Source: Rhodoplanes sp963840055 (GTDB lineage: Bacteria; Pseudomonadota; Alphaproteobacteria; Rhizobiales; Xanthobacteraceae). Taken from it: 64,000 nucleotides of DNA. The notes beneath the pieces were generated by a model. It was given only the letters and a program-made list of their open reading frames with translations. It did no database searches and was not told where the DNA came from. This document shows positions 40,695 through 49,140 of this stretch, piece after piece; position 1 is the stretch's first letter, and each line of letters starts with the position of its first letter. A program made the translations under genes and the position numbers. Where the stretch lies: contig CAWIXM010000029.1 of the NCBI GenBank assembly GCA_963840055.1, forward strand, positions 1-64,000. The letters are read 5' to 3'.

Positions 40695-41473
40695 CCGACA
40701 CCGCCGCAAGCTCTCTGCTGGCCCATCACCTGAAGGCGCTGAAGCTGCCGACGTTCCTGCGCGAGTACGACAAGCTCGCCCGGCAGTGTGCCGCCGAAGG
40801 CGTCGACCATCCGCGCTATCTGCTGCGGCTCGCCGAGCTCGAGCTGATCGACCGCGAACGACGCATGGTCGAGCGCCGGATCAAGGCGCCAAGTTCCCGG
40901 CCGTGAAGAGCCTCGACAGCTTCGACTTCACGGCGATCCCGTCGCTCGAACAAGATGCTGGTCCTGGAGCTGGCGCGCTGCGGAGTACATCGAGCGCCGC
41001 GAGAACATCATCGCGGTCGGCAACTCGCGGCACCGGCAAGACGCCACATCGCCCTGGCCCTCGGCTTGGCCGCCTGCCAGAAGGGCTTGTCCGTCGGCTT
41101 CACCACCGCCGCCGCGCTGGTGCACGAGCTGATCGAGGCCCGCGACGAGAAGCGGCTGCTGCGCCTGCAGCGCCAGCTCGCCGCCTACAAGCTGCTGATC
41201 ATCGACGAGCTCGGCTACGTGCCGCTGTCGCAGACCGGCGCCGAGCTGCTGTTCGAGGTCTTCTCCCAGCGCTACGAGCGCGGCTCCACCATCGTCACCA
41301 CCAATCTGCCGTTCGACGAATGGACCACCGTGTTCGGCTCCGAACGGCTGACCGGCGCGCTGCTCGACCGGCTCACCCACCACGTCCACATCCTGGAGAT
41401 GAACGGCGAGAGCTACCGCCTCGCCCAGTGCAAGCGACGGGCCGGTTGCGGCGCTTGCCTTCGGGGTGGATGA
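40691..41473 (+). pseudogene. istB: istB transposition helper ATPase (IS21 family), frameshifted
   Basis: The start (LLAHHLKALKLPTFLREYDK) is followed by frame changes near 40890, 40950 and 41030. The last 430 bases are open and read KLLIIDELGYVPLS (Walker B) and TIVTTNLPFDEW. The Walker-A region around 41030-41045 is broken. Confidence 0.85.
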
Positions 41474-41985
41474 GGCGTTTACGCGCGCAGCTATGTTGTC
41501 TGAGCTCTGAGTTCGGCGCGCTTATGCGGTGCGTTCTCTGCGCGCGCGCGGGGAGCCGCGTGGGAGGTGTCGGGTTGGGGCTGTGCGAGAGCGGGTGTAG
41601 CGTTGGGGTTGCAGGGAGGTGCGCGGCTGAATCTCGTGTGTAGTGTGGGAGCGCATGGGGTGTATATGCGTGCTAGATGTCGGGGGGATTGCGCGCGGCG
41701 AGCAGAGGCGAAGGAGAGGCGGGGGAGGGGGGTGATAAGGAGGGCGAGGGCGGGGCGTGTGTGCGCTGTGGGGATAAGGCGCGGAGCTGGGAGCGGTGAG
41801 GGGTGAAAGCTGTTCGAGGATGGGCGTGCGAGCCAGAGATAGAGTTTAGCGCGCGTGCGGTGGGGCACTGGGAGCGATGTGCGAGTGATCGTGCGCGCGG
41901 TATTAGTTCAGATAGGCGTGTAAAGGCGCGGCGTTGAATAGTAACTCTCACTTAATTGTTGAACACGTGCGCGCTGAGCGCGCGC
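41474..41985. other. Compositionally odd G-rich, strand-skewed stretch
   Basis: The plus strand is strongly G-rich and C-poor, with GT/GA-rich runs and a CG-alternating run near 41976-41990. No gene is recognisable on either strand. It separates the truncated IS21 from decayed EPS genes and may be poor-quality consensus or simple-sequence expansion. Confidence 0.6.
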
Positions 41986-41989
41986 GCGC

Positions 41990-42107
41990 GCGGTTTGGCT
42001 CGGAAAGCCGGCATATGTTTGCGATATTGCAGACTGAGCTGCGACTGCAATGACTTCGGTCGCTTGGTTGTGAATATATCTATCTGCTCCTGCAAATAGC
42101 CTCGCAT
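41990..42107 (-). pseudogene. Relic of the NAD-dependent epimerase 5' end
   Basis: Minus-strand sequence from the ATG near 42107 parallels the start of the intact epimerase (48294) at DNA level, with small indels. The protein trace RLFAGADRYI corresponds to RVLYTGADGYI. It forms a decayed duplicate of the 47.2-49.0 kb block with the neighbouring VanZ relic. Confidence 0.6.
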
Positions 42108-42173
42108 CGCGCTCTCTGTATGTGATTAAGAACACATTGTGAGCGGACGCTATGGCGGTTTGAGCGAGCAGAC

Positions 42174-42187
42174 TTGTTGTGCGTCAA
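42174..42187. promoter_or_regulatory. Degenerate EPS box 6 in the duplicated block
   Basis: TTGTTGTGCGTCAA matches 8 of 10 fixed positions. Its flanks (GTGAGCGGACGCTATGG upstream, GTCAAGTGAA at the right arm) align with those of the intact box at 48371, so it is a decayed copy. Confidence 0.5.
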
Positions 42188-42344
42188 GTGAAACTCCTTG
42201 TTGCAAGGCTATTTTCTGCAGACGCGGCTGCTGGCGAATGTTCAGAACGACACGGCTATTACTACAGCTGTAAATGTGCGCTGCGTCAACTGTCGTGAGG
42301 CGGAACTAATTGGATCAGGGCTGAGCGTCTCGGATCGATCAACA

Positions 42345-42720
42345 ATGACAACATCGAACAGGATGGACTACGTAATCTGTGTTGCTGCGGTGCTTGCTGT
42401 ATGCTTAATCGTGTTTCTTTCTCTTATTCTCGGAAACATGCAGATGCGGACTGGGGCACTGAAAACACTCGAGCATCTTAACGCTTACGCTCTGAGAGCA
42501 TAGCCTAACTCAAGACTTCGGTAGCTATGCTGCGCGCTGATCGTGATCGCTTTTCTCATCTACTGGCGGGCAGCTAGAGGTTTTACAACACTGGGTGCTG
42601 GTCGGACAACTGATGTCAAAGATTGGGAGGCGAGCTCTCTCGGTTCGGTGGTCGGCGTTATGCTCGGTTTTTTTGCTCGGTTTTCGTTTCGGCCTGAGAT
42701 ATCGCTACGCTAACGGAGGT
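42345..42720 (+). pseudogene. VanZ-like protein, decayed copy
   Basis: The first ~50 residues (VCLIVFLSLILGNMQMRTG) parallel the intact VanZ-like protein at 48529 (GNMQIRTG, KTVEHLVAY). An early stop and a frame change follow; the next frame recovers the LQHWV...DWEASSLGS stretch (intact: FQHWVPGRTPDIRDWGAS). Confidence 0.7.
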
Positions 42721-44180
42721 TATAAAGATGGCATCGAAGCATCGCGCATGGCTTTAAAAGCAATACTCCTTTGCGGCTGGCAACGGTAAAGCGCTCGAGC
42801 GGAAAATTGTGGATCGTCAAGTTAACGAACTCTGCACAGGGGTTAAGAGGTCTCTTGACGCGATAGGCAGCGGCACTGAATGGCTGCAAAGGAAGGTCGG
42901 CGCGCTCGGCGATATCCAGAAAGGAGTGAATTCCATCTGAAAGATTGAGCACCCAAAGCATGGCCATTCTGCTGGCCTCGACATCTTGGGTTCCTCCGAT
43001 CGCTGCGTAAAGGCCCCGCCTGCCGAGCTGCGGTTCACATTTCGGATTTGTGTTTAAATACGTTACGTCGTTCTCGATCACATCGAGAGTCGAAGCGATC
43101 AGACGGTAAGACTGCGCCAGATATTCTGGCCTGATAAAATCCAAGTTGTCGGCAGAGGTATGATATTGCGGGATCGCGCCGAACTTGCTGCGTTGAAACA
43201 GGCCCACCGGCAGATTGAAGGCAGGCGAGCAGACTGCCGCTCGTCATAGCCATATGGCGAAAAATCAAGTATGGATGGCTTCAATCCCGAATGGCGAAGC
43301 ACATGGCTGACGGCCCGGTCGATCTTTGCATCGCTCTGTCGGCTTTTCTTATAGGTTGGACCACCTCCGTCACCGACCATGGAAAGAACCAGGCCATGCT
43401 TGATTCGCTTGACGGTGCGCTCATTGAGCGCCAGCCAGGCTATCGATCCGATCGTGCCCGGCGCGAAAAGAAAACGATAGCTGTATCGGGTCTTTATCGT
43501 TGAGAGACGACTGGCGAGATAGGTCAGCAGCGCTATTCCGGAACAATTATCATTGGCTAGCGACGGGTGACAAATGTGGGCCGACAGCAGAACTTCTTCG
43601 TCGGACTCTCCTTTTTTCAGATACTCGCCATAGGTGAGGTAGCCGTCGTCCAGGGTCGAATCGATCATAACCTCGTAGGTCTCGTCGCGCAGACTCAACA
43701 CCTGGCGATGAGTCATGCAAAAACCCCAATCTTGGGAATAATATGACGTGCGGTAGGGTATCACATCCGGCTGCTCGGGTAGGCTGTGAATGTGCGACCT
43801 GAGCTCGGACAGGGTACATGCTTCCGAACTGGGATGCTGTAGCTCATGACATGCAGGTTCAGATCGGCGAAATCGACAACCGTTTGCCCGCCGCATCCCT
43901 GATATAGGCGCTGCGAATGTTCCATTCGGGCGGAATGGTCCAGTCGAAGACTTTCAGTCCCCGTAGGAACTTCATTCATAAAGATGTCGATGTAACGCCC
44001 GAGAATCCTGAGTGTCTCGCGCACACCGTTTCCCGTGATACTCCGGCAGATCGGATAGATCTCGGCAGCAAGCGCAAAGATTTCGTCACCAGCGGCGGTA
44101 TCGTATATTTGGCTTACATAGCGGCTTTCGGGAACCTGCGTCTTCTCGGCACTGTCAGGCATGCGGATGAGTTCGTTCAT
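42710..44180 (-). pseudogene. DUF4910/DUF2172 aminopeptidase-like protein, frameshifted
   Basis: Three segments: 44180 to about 43800 (EIYPICRSITGNGVRETL, VVDFADLNLHVMSYSIPV), about 43830 to 43245 (CMTHRQVLSL, LSAHICHPSLANDNCSGI with the M28-type His/Asp zinc-ligand region, FLFAPGTIGS) and about 43250 to 42710 (PQYHTSADNLDFI, then a winged-helix-like tail). Frame changes are near 43810 and 43245. Such proteins are common in polysaccharide clusters with CDP-sugar genes; their reaction is unclear. Confidence 0.8.
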
Positions 44181-44270
44181 TTTCTCAAAACGCCTCGCGA
44201 TCGGCGCCGCTCGTTTTGCTTTTTTATACGCCTTCCGAAGTTGTTCGGAGAAATTGGTCGGGGAAATTGG

Positions 44271-44852
44271 TCAGGCATCGACAATTTCCACGATCGTCAT
44301 GCGACGAATTAGATCATCCTCGATCTCATCGAGCAGCTTCCATTGCGTGTCCTTTCGCGAAATCGTTTCGATCGGTATCGGCCAGCGCAAGGCGAGCCGG
44401 GGATCGTCGTACATCAATCCGCCCTGAAGGCTCGGCACATAGTGCGCGCCCATCAGGTAGCTCGTTTCCGTATCGTCGACCAACGTTATGTAGCCATGAC
44501 CGAACCGCTCCGGGACATAGAGCCCGAGCTGATTGTCCGCCGACAGTTCAACCCCGATGTGCTGGAGGTAGCTTGGAGACTCCGGGCGCAAGTCTATAAT
44601 GACATCGAATATTGCGCCGCGCGTGCAGCGGACGTATTTCGTCTCTGCTTCGGGCGGAAATTGGTAATGAATGCCGCGCAAGGTCCCGCGTTTCAAATTC
44701 GAGGCGATGTTCGCCTGCGCTACGATCGGCTTGAGGCCGTGCGCTATGAACTCCTGTTGACAAAAAACGCGGGCGAAGGATCCCCGGGGATCTTCGTGCC
44801 AGTCGGGTTCGATGATATAGACCCCCTTCAATATTGTTTCTGAGAAAATCAT
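44271..44852 (-). CDS. dTDP-4-dehydrorhamnose 3,5-epimerase-like sugar epimerase (RmlC family), copy 1
   Basis: 193 residues, normal RmlC length. Cupin motifs: ARVFCQQEF, LRGIHYQ (His of the active site), AIFDVIIDLRP and YVPERFGHGYI. It should epimerise a nucleotide-linked 4-keto-6-deoxy sugar. Divergent from the cytidylyltransferase gene, with EPS box 7 between. The neighbouring genes suggest a CDP- rather than dTDP-linked substrate. Confidence 0.9.
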   Translation of the reverse strand: MIFSETILKGVYIIEPDWHEDPRGSFARVFCQQEFIAHGLKPIVAQANIASNLKRGTLRGIHYQFPPEAETKYVRCTRGAIFDVIIDLRPESPSYLQHIGVELSADNQLGLYVPERFGHGYITLVDDTETSYLMGAHYVPSLQGGLMYDDPRLALRWPIPIETISRKDTQWKLLDEIEDDLIRRMTIVEIVDA

Positions 44853-44977
44853 TTCGTGTCACCCGTCCTGTAAGGCGCGCGGCGAGTTCACGCATGGGAC
44901 GTCCTTACACGCCGACATAAGCCAGGGTAGCGGCCATTCCGGACGACTTGAAGCTACGCACCGGAGCGGCGCCCAAG

Positions 44978-44991
44978 TTGACAACCATCAA
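44978..44991. promoter_or_regulatory. EPS box 7 (one mismatch) in a divergent promoter
   Basis: TTGACAACCATCAA matches 9 of 10 fixed positions. It is 126 bp from the epimerase start (minus) and 179 bp from the cytidylyltransferase start (plus), and could serve both. Confidence 0.5.
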
Positions 44992-45169
44992 CTACCTAAA
45001 CCCGCTGAAGGCGCATAGCTCGCACGGTTAATGCGAACTGGTCTCCCAACCGGACGGGTTGCGATGCGCCTAACAGGGAAACGAACGAATTTCGCCGCGC
45101 CGCCCGTTGTGCGTTTCATGGCTGCGCTGCGGCAGCGCGCGCTGTGTCCAACTCGCTAGGGGTTATGCG

Positions 45170-45982
45170 ATGAAAGTCGTTCTCTTTTGTGGGGGCCTCG
45201 GCACGCGGATGCGCGATTACTCCGAGGCAATACCCAAGCCGATGGTGCCTATCGGATCGCAACCAATCTTGTGGCACATCATGCAGTATTACAGTCACTT
45301 CGGACATCAAGATTTTATCCTGTGCCTCGGTTACAAAGCCGGGGTCATCAAGGACTACTTCCTGAATTACCGAAAGACTGTTGCCGCGGATTGCGTGGTA
45401 TCAAATTTCGGCGACAAGCTCGAGATACTCGGCGACGGACCGCCGGATTGGCGGGTATCGCTGATCGACACCGGGATCTGGCGCAATATCGGCGGACGGC
45501 TCATGGCCGTAAAGCATCTTGTGGAGAACGAGGAGATATTTCTGGCGAACTATAGCGACGGCCTGACCGATGCGCCGCTGTCGGAGATGATCCAGCGCTT
45601 TCGTAAGAGCGGGAAGCTTGGATGTTTCATGGCTGTCCGCCCGTCGTTTTCCTTCCATCTTGCCGAATTCGACGACGACGAGATCAAACGCTTCAGATCG
45701 AGCCAGCAAATGGATATGTGGATCAATGGCGGATATTTTATTTTCCGAAGCGAAATATTCGATTTCATGCGCGAAGGTGAAGAGCTCGTCCTTGAACCTT
45801 TCAATCGATTGATGGAGAAGGACCTGCTTATGGCATACAAGCATGAAGGGTTCTGGCGTCCCATGGACACGCTTCGAGATCGGCAGATCCTGGAAGAGAT
45901 GGCCGACCGGGGCGATATTCCGTGGCGCCCGACGGCGGACGCTCAGCGCGAAGACTTACCTCCTGTTCGGGTCGCTCGATGA
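45170..45982 (+). CDS. rfbF: Glucose-1-phosphate cytidylyltransferase
   Basis: 270 residues, the usual length. Nucleotidyltransferase motifs: CGGLGTRMRDYSEAIPKPM (signature loop with the essential Arg and Lys), FLANYSDGLTD (metal-binding Asp) and EGFWRPMDTLRDRQ at the C-terminus, which separates cytidylyltransferases from RmlA-type thymidylyltransferases. Reaction: CTP + glucose-1-phosphate to CDP-glucose + PPi, feeding deoxy- or branched-sugar synthesis. No CDP-glucose 4,6-dehydratase is in the window. The stop overlaps the next ATG (ATGA). I chose the ATG at 45170 because the family begins MKVVL/MKAVI. Confidence 0.92.
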   Translation: MKVVLFCGGLGTRMRDYSEAIPKPMVPIGSQPILWHIMQYYSHFGHQDFILCLGYKAGVIKDYFLNYRKTVAADCVVSNFGDKLEILGDGPPDWRVSLIDTGIWRNIGGRLMAVKHLVENEEIFLANYSDGLTDAPLSEMIQRFRKSGKLGCFMAVRPSFSFHLAEFDDDEIKRFRSSQQMDMWINGGYFIFRSEIFDFMREGEELVLEPFNRLMEKDLLMAYKHEGFWRPMDTLRDRQILEEMADRGDIPWRPTADAQREDLPPVRVAR

Positions 45983-46632
45983 GAGCGCTGCAAGTTGCGG
46001 GGCCCGGCGATCGCCTCTCGCTTCTTTGTCTTGGAGCACATTCCGACGACATCGAAATCGGCGCCGGTGGATTGCTGCTGAACCTTATGGAGCGCGGCGT
46101 CAAGCTCGACGTTATTTGGTGCGTTCTAAGCGCCGTCGGGGACCGCGAGAAAGAGGCACAAAGTTCGGCGGCTTCCTTTCTGTCCGAAGCCGCGAGCGCG
46201 ACGATTGAACTGATGTCTTTTCGCGACGCCTTCTTTCCAGAGGAGGCAGGACGGATAAAGTCCTACCTCGAAGAGCTCAAGACGCGGGTTTCCCCCGACG
46301 TGATCATCACGCATAGACGTGAGGACGGGCACCAGGATCATCGAGAAATATGTCGGCTGACCTGGAATACCTTTCGGAATCATTTGATTCTGGAGTATGA
46401 AATTCCTAAGTGGGACGGCGACCTGGGTCAGCCAAACCTGTACGTACCAGTTTCCAGCCAGGCCTTGCAGCGAAAAATAGACCTTCTAAACGCTCATTTC
46501 GGCACGCAACGGTCGAAAGATTGGTTCGATGCCGAGGTCTTTCGCGGCTTGGCGCGACTTCGCGGCATGGAGTGTCGTGCTCCGGAAGGTTATGCCGAGG
46601 CATTTTACGCACGGAAACTGTCCATTATCTAA
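45979..46632 (+). CDS. PIG-L/LmbE-family deacetylase
   Basis: 217 residues. The zinc motif is GAHSDDIEIGAGG (AHPDDxE type) near residue 20, and THRREDGHQDH carries the second His near 112. The family deacetylates N-acetyl sugars or related amides. It is translationally coupled to rfbF by a 4-base overlap, so it acts in the same CDP-sugar branch. The start is fixed by the overlap. Confidence 0.88.
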   Translation: MRALQVAGPGDRLSLLCLGAHSDDIEIGAGGLLLNLMERGVKLDVIWCVLSAVGDREKEAQSSAASFLSEAASATIELMSFRDAFFPEEAGRIKSYLEELKTRVSPDVIITHRREDGHQDHREICRLTWNTFRNHLILEYEIPKWDGDLGQPNLYVPVSSQALQRKIDLLNAHFGTQRSKDWFDAEVFRGLARLRGMECRAPEGYAEAFYARKLSII

Positions 46633-46648
46633 GCGGACGAGCTTTCTG

Positions 46649-47221
46649 TCACGTTACGCCGAATACGGCGGGATCGGCGCGCTCGCTTCGGCGGTCACGC
46701 AGCGGCGGCCACGATGCATCTTGCGGCGAAATCTCCATGACTGGCTCTGGCCAGCGAATAGCGAGCTCGGGGTCGTCGTACCGCAGTCCTACCACGGCTT
46801 CCGCAGTGGAGGGATGCGCGAGCTGTTGGATCACCTCGGTGTCGTCACTCCGCGTTTGAAATCCGAGGGCAAAGCCAACTGGGACGTATAAAAGGCGCCC
46901 ATTCCGTTCAGACAGATCGAAACCCTCCCACTCCGACTTGGTCTGCGAATTTAGCCGCAGGTCGACGATTACGGCGTAGATCGCGCCGCGAATGCAGCGC
47001 AACAGCTGCGGCCCGGCGAAGGGGGGCATTTGGTAATTGATGCCCCGCAGGGTGCCCCGCCTGCGGCCGTAGAAGTAGCTACTGCGGACAAATCCGCTGA
47101 CCAGCCCAGCCGCCGTGAGCTCGGCGTGATCTATCGTTCGAGTGAAGTAGCCGCGCTCATTGCTGTCGCGGTCAACCTCGATGAACATGGCGTCGCCGAG
47201 CTTGCTCTCAGAAAACTTCAT
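46649..47221 (-). CDS. RmlC-family sugar epimerase, copy 2
   Basis: 190 residues with cupin motifs DSNERGYFTRT, GTLRGINYQMPP (Asn replaces the His of the usual LRGxHYQ), AIYAVIVDLR and YVPVGFALGFQT (Ala replaces the usual His). Two active-site histidines are changed compared with copy 1, so it may be a different or inactive epimerase. It lies 14 bases from the NAD-dependent epimerase gene in the same orientation. Confidence 0.85.
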   Translation of the reverse strand: MKFSESKLGDAMFIEVDRDSNERGYFTRTIDHAELTAAGLVSGFVRSSYFYGRRRGTLRGINYQMPPFAGPQLLRCIRGAIYAVIVDLRLNSQTKSEWEGFDLSERNGRLLYVPVGFALGFQTRSDDTEVIQQLAHPSTAEAVVGLRYDDPELAIRWPEPVMEISPQDASWPPLRDRRSERADPAVFGVT

Positions 47222-47235
47222 ATCCGGCCTCTTTT

Positions 47236-48294
47236 TTACGCTGCCGCTGCGGCTGCGGCTACATCCTCAACCGGCGTCCACAGTAAGCCGCTGTCGAGTT
47301 GAGCCGTGCCGCGCAGGTATTTGAGTTCGGATAGGCGCGTGAAGGGGGCTGAATTAAACCTGGCTTCGTCCAGTTTAATGCGCTCAAATACGGTGCGCAG
47401 CTGCGCCGCACCCCGCGCCGCGGTCCAACGGCACTGGAAATTCGGCATGTGTTTACCGATCTTCGCAAATGATACGCGGTAGCTGCGGTTATCTGCGCTC
47501 GGCGCCCCGAATATGGCGCGACAGCCCGGGAACGTGGCGGCGATGATTTCCGCTATTTCGCGCACTCGATAGTTCTGCGCGTTGCTGCCGACGTTGAAAG
47601 CCTCGCCGGACACGGCCTCGCGCGGCGCCTCAAGCGCGCACAGGATCGCTTCACATATGTCTTCGACGTGAACAAGCGGCCGCCACGGCGTGCCATCGCT
47701 CATCACGCGAATTTCTCCAGTCGTGAATGCGAAGCCCGCCAAATTGTTGAGGACCACATCGAACCGCTGCCGCGGACTCGCACCGTAGGCCGTTGCATTC
47801 CGGAGAAACACCGGCGTGAATTGTGGGTCGGCTAGGGCACGAACTTCGTGCTCGACTAGCACCTTGCAGTTCGCATAGGCGGTTTGCGGATCGGTCGCCG
47901 AAGCCTCCGTCTTTTGATCGCCGCCCTGCGAACCGTAAATGCTACACGACGAGGCATAGACAAAGCGCTTTACGCCCGCGCTCTTGCACTTGTGCGCAAA
48001 CATAACCGACCCGCGGTAATTAATTGACATCGTCAATTCGGGGTCGTGTTCCGCGAGTGGGTCATTAGAAAGCTCAGCTAAGTGCACGACCGCGTCGACC
48101 CCCCGAAGATCGGTCGTCGACAGCTCGCGAACGTCCTTTGTGATCACCATCGGCCGGGTCAGGAGGTCGTCAAAGAGCCAGCCCCGTCGATAGAATCCGG
48201 CGTCTACGCCGACGGCATCGTAACCGCGAGCAAGCAGTTTCGGCCCAAGAATTGCACCAATATAGCCATCCGCTCCCGTATACAGTACTCGCAT
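47236..48294 (-). CDS. NAD-dependent epimerase/dehydratase (extended SDR)
   Basis: 352 residues. GADGYIGAILGPKL is the Rossmann glycine motif (GxxGxxG form) at the N-terminus; VVHLAELSNDP, SSCSIYG and YANCK (Tyr/Lys pair) follow. It should reduce or epimerise a nucleotide sugar, consistent with the final step of the CDP-sugar branch. The start at 48294 gives the conventional MRVLYTGADG. EPS box 8 is 77 bp upstream, in the divergent space shared with the VanZ-like gene. Confidence 0.9.
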   Translation of the reverse strand: MRVLYTGADGYIGAILGPKLLARGYDAVGVDAGFYRRGWLFDDLLTRPMVITKDVRELSTTDLRGVDAVVHLAELSNDPLAEHDPELTMSINYRGSVMFAHKCKSAGVKRFVYASSCSIYGSQGGDQKTEASATDPQTAYANCKVLVEHEVRALADPQFTPVFLRNATAYGASPRQRFDVVLNNLAGFAFTTGEIRVMSDGTPWRPLVHVEDICEAILCALEAPREAVSGEAFNVGSNAQNYRVREIAEIIAATFPGCRAIFGAPSADNRSYRVSFAKIGKHMPNFQCRWTAARGAAQLRTVFERIKLDEARFNSAPFTRLSELKYLRGTAQLDSGLLWTPVEDVAAAAAAA

Positions 48295-48370
48295 CGGCGC
48301 TCTCTCCAAATGAGGTGTGAAAACACACAACCGCTGTGAGCGGACGCTATGGTGGTTCCGGCGCCGGGAC

Positions 48371-48384
48371 TTGACGGTCGTCAA
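48371..48384. promoter_or_regulatory. TTGAC-N4-GTCAA palindrome (EPS box 8)
   Basis: TTGACGGTCGTCAA within the longer palindrome ACTTGACG-GT-CGTCAAGT (48369-48386). It lies between the divergent epimerase (77 bp) and VanZ-like (145 bp) genes. Confidence 0.65.
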
Positions 48385-48528
48385 GTGAATTATTCTCCGT
48401 TTTTGCGAGGTCCTTCTCACCGCAGGCGATCAGCGCGTCAAGTGCATAAAAATGCACGTTCCGGGACCGCGGATGACCTGAATGCGCGATCAGTCGCCCC
48501 CATCGGCTCGACCAAAAAACAGGGTGCC

Positions 48529-49023
48529 ATGAATAGCTCGAACCAATCCTCAGCGGGCGTGCGCAGCCAACCCGGTCGCCGGATCTGTATTGTTGCCGTG
48601 GTGACTGTGTGCGTCATCGTGCTGCTCTCTGTCATCCCCGGTAACATGCAGATCAGGACAGGAGCACCCAAGACGGTGGAGCATCTCGTCGCCTATATCC
48701 TCTCCGGCGTTGTCCTAGCACAAGCTTATGGAGGTTATCGTCGCGCGCCGACCTTAATTGCGTTTCTGATCATCCTGGCAGGCAGCCTAGAGATCTTTCA
48801 GCACTGGGTGCCGGGGCGGACACCGGACATCAGAGATTGGGGGGCAAGCTCGCTCGGATCGTTGCTCGGCGTTGTGCTTGCTTTGTACATCGCATCGAAA
48901 GCCCACCCGAAAAGTAGCGCATCGCCGCAGAACGCTGCGGATAGTCGAGACGCCAGAGCGCAAAGTCCACCTTCTGTCGTCGAGTTGACGGTTCGCAACT
49001 CATCAGGCGATCCTTCAGACTAA
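48529..49023 (+). CDS. VanZ-like membrane protein
   Basis: 164 residues with four hydrophobic helices: IVAVVTVCVIVLLSVIPG, then GNMQIRTGAPKTVEHLVAY, then SLEIFQHWVPGRTPDIRDW, the acidic/aromatic signature of VanZ-like proteins, and SLLGVVLALYI. Such proteins occur next to EPS genes but have no agreed activity. The C-terminal tail is polar and contains EPS box 9 in its coding sequence. A decayed duplicate is at 42345. Confidence 0.85.
   Translation: MNSSNQSSAGVRSQPGRRICIVAVVTVCVIVLLSVIPGNMQIRTGAPKTVEHLVAYILSGVVLAQAYGGYRRAPTLIAFLIILAGSLEIFQHWVPGRTPDIRDWGASSLGSLLGVVLALYIASKAHPKSSASPQNAADSRDARAQSPPSVVELTVRNSSGDPSD
48985..48998. promoter_or_regulatory. EPS box 9 (two mismatches)
   Basis: TTGACGGTTCGCAA lies in the end of the VanZ-like gene, 143 bp before the Cys-rich gene at 49141. 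Position fits the other boxes, but the match is weaker and coding constraint could explain it. Confidence 0.3.
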
Positions 49024-49140
49024 GAGTCGCAACCTAAATCAGGTCTAGACCGATCGGATCGATCTATCTCATCCACTCAAGAAACGGCAATGTGCCTTGC
49101 TGCTCCAGCAAAATGCAAGCGCCAAGTTTAGGTAAGCGAC

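Larger units (their letters stand above)
39075..41473 (+). mobile_element. IS21-family element with decayed istA and istB
   Basis: The left end carries GGTGCAAAAATCCC-type sequence (39090-39104), typical of one IS21 group. istA and istB follow in the correct order. No matching right end is seen; the element stops at about 41473 against an anomalous G-rich stretch. It is unrelated in sequence to the IS21 remnant at 3.4 kb. Confidence 0.75.

Noticed and set aside
41491..41868. 125-codon minus-strand frame in the G-rich stretch
   Set aside because: Its Ser/Pro/Arg-rich translation reflects base skew only.
42807..42820. TTGTGGATCGTCAA, partial EPS-box match
   Set aside because: It falls in the coding part of the DUF4910 pseudogene with two mismatches and has no gene start downstream.
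48024..48040. AATTGACATCGTCAATT palindrome resembling the EPS box
   Set aside because: It lies inside the epimerase coding sequence and has a 3-base rather than 4-base spacer, so it is not counted.
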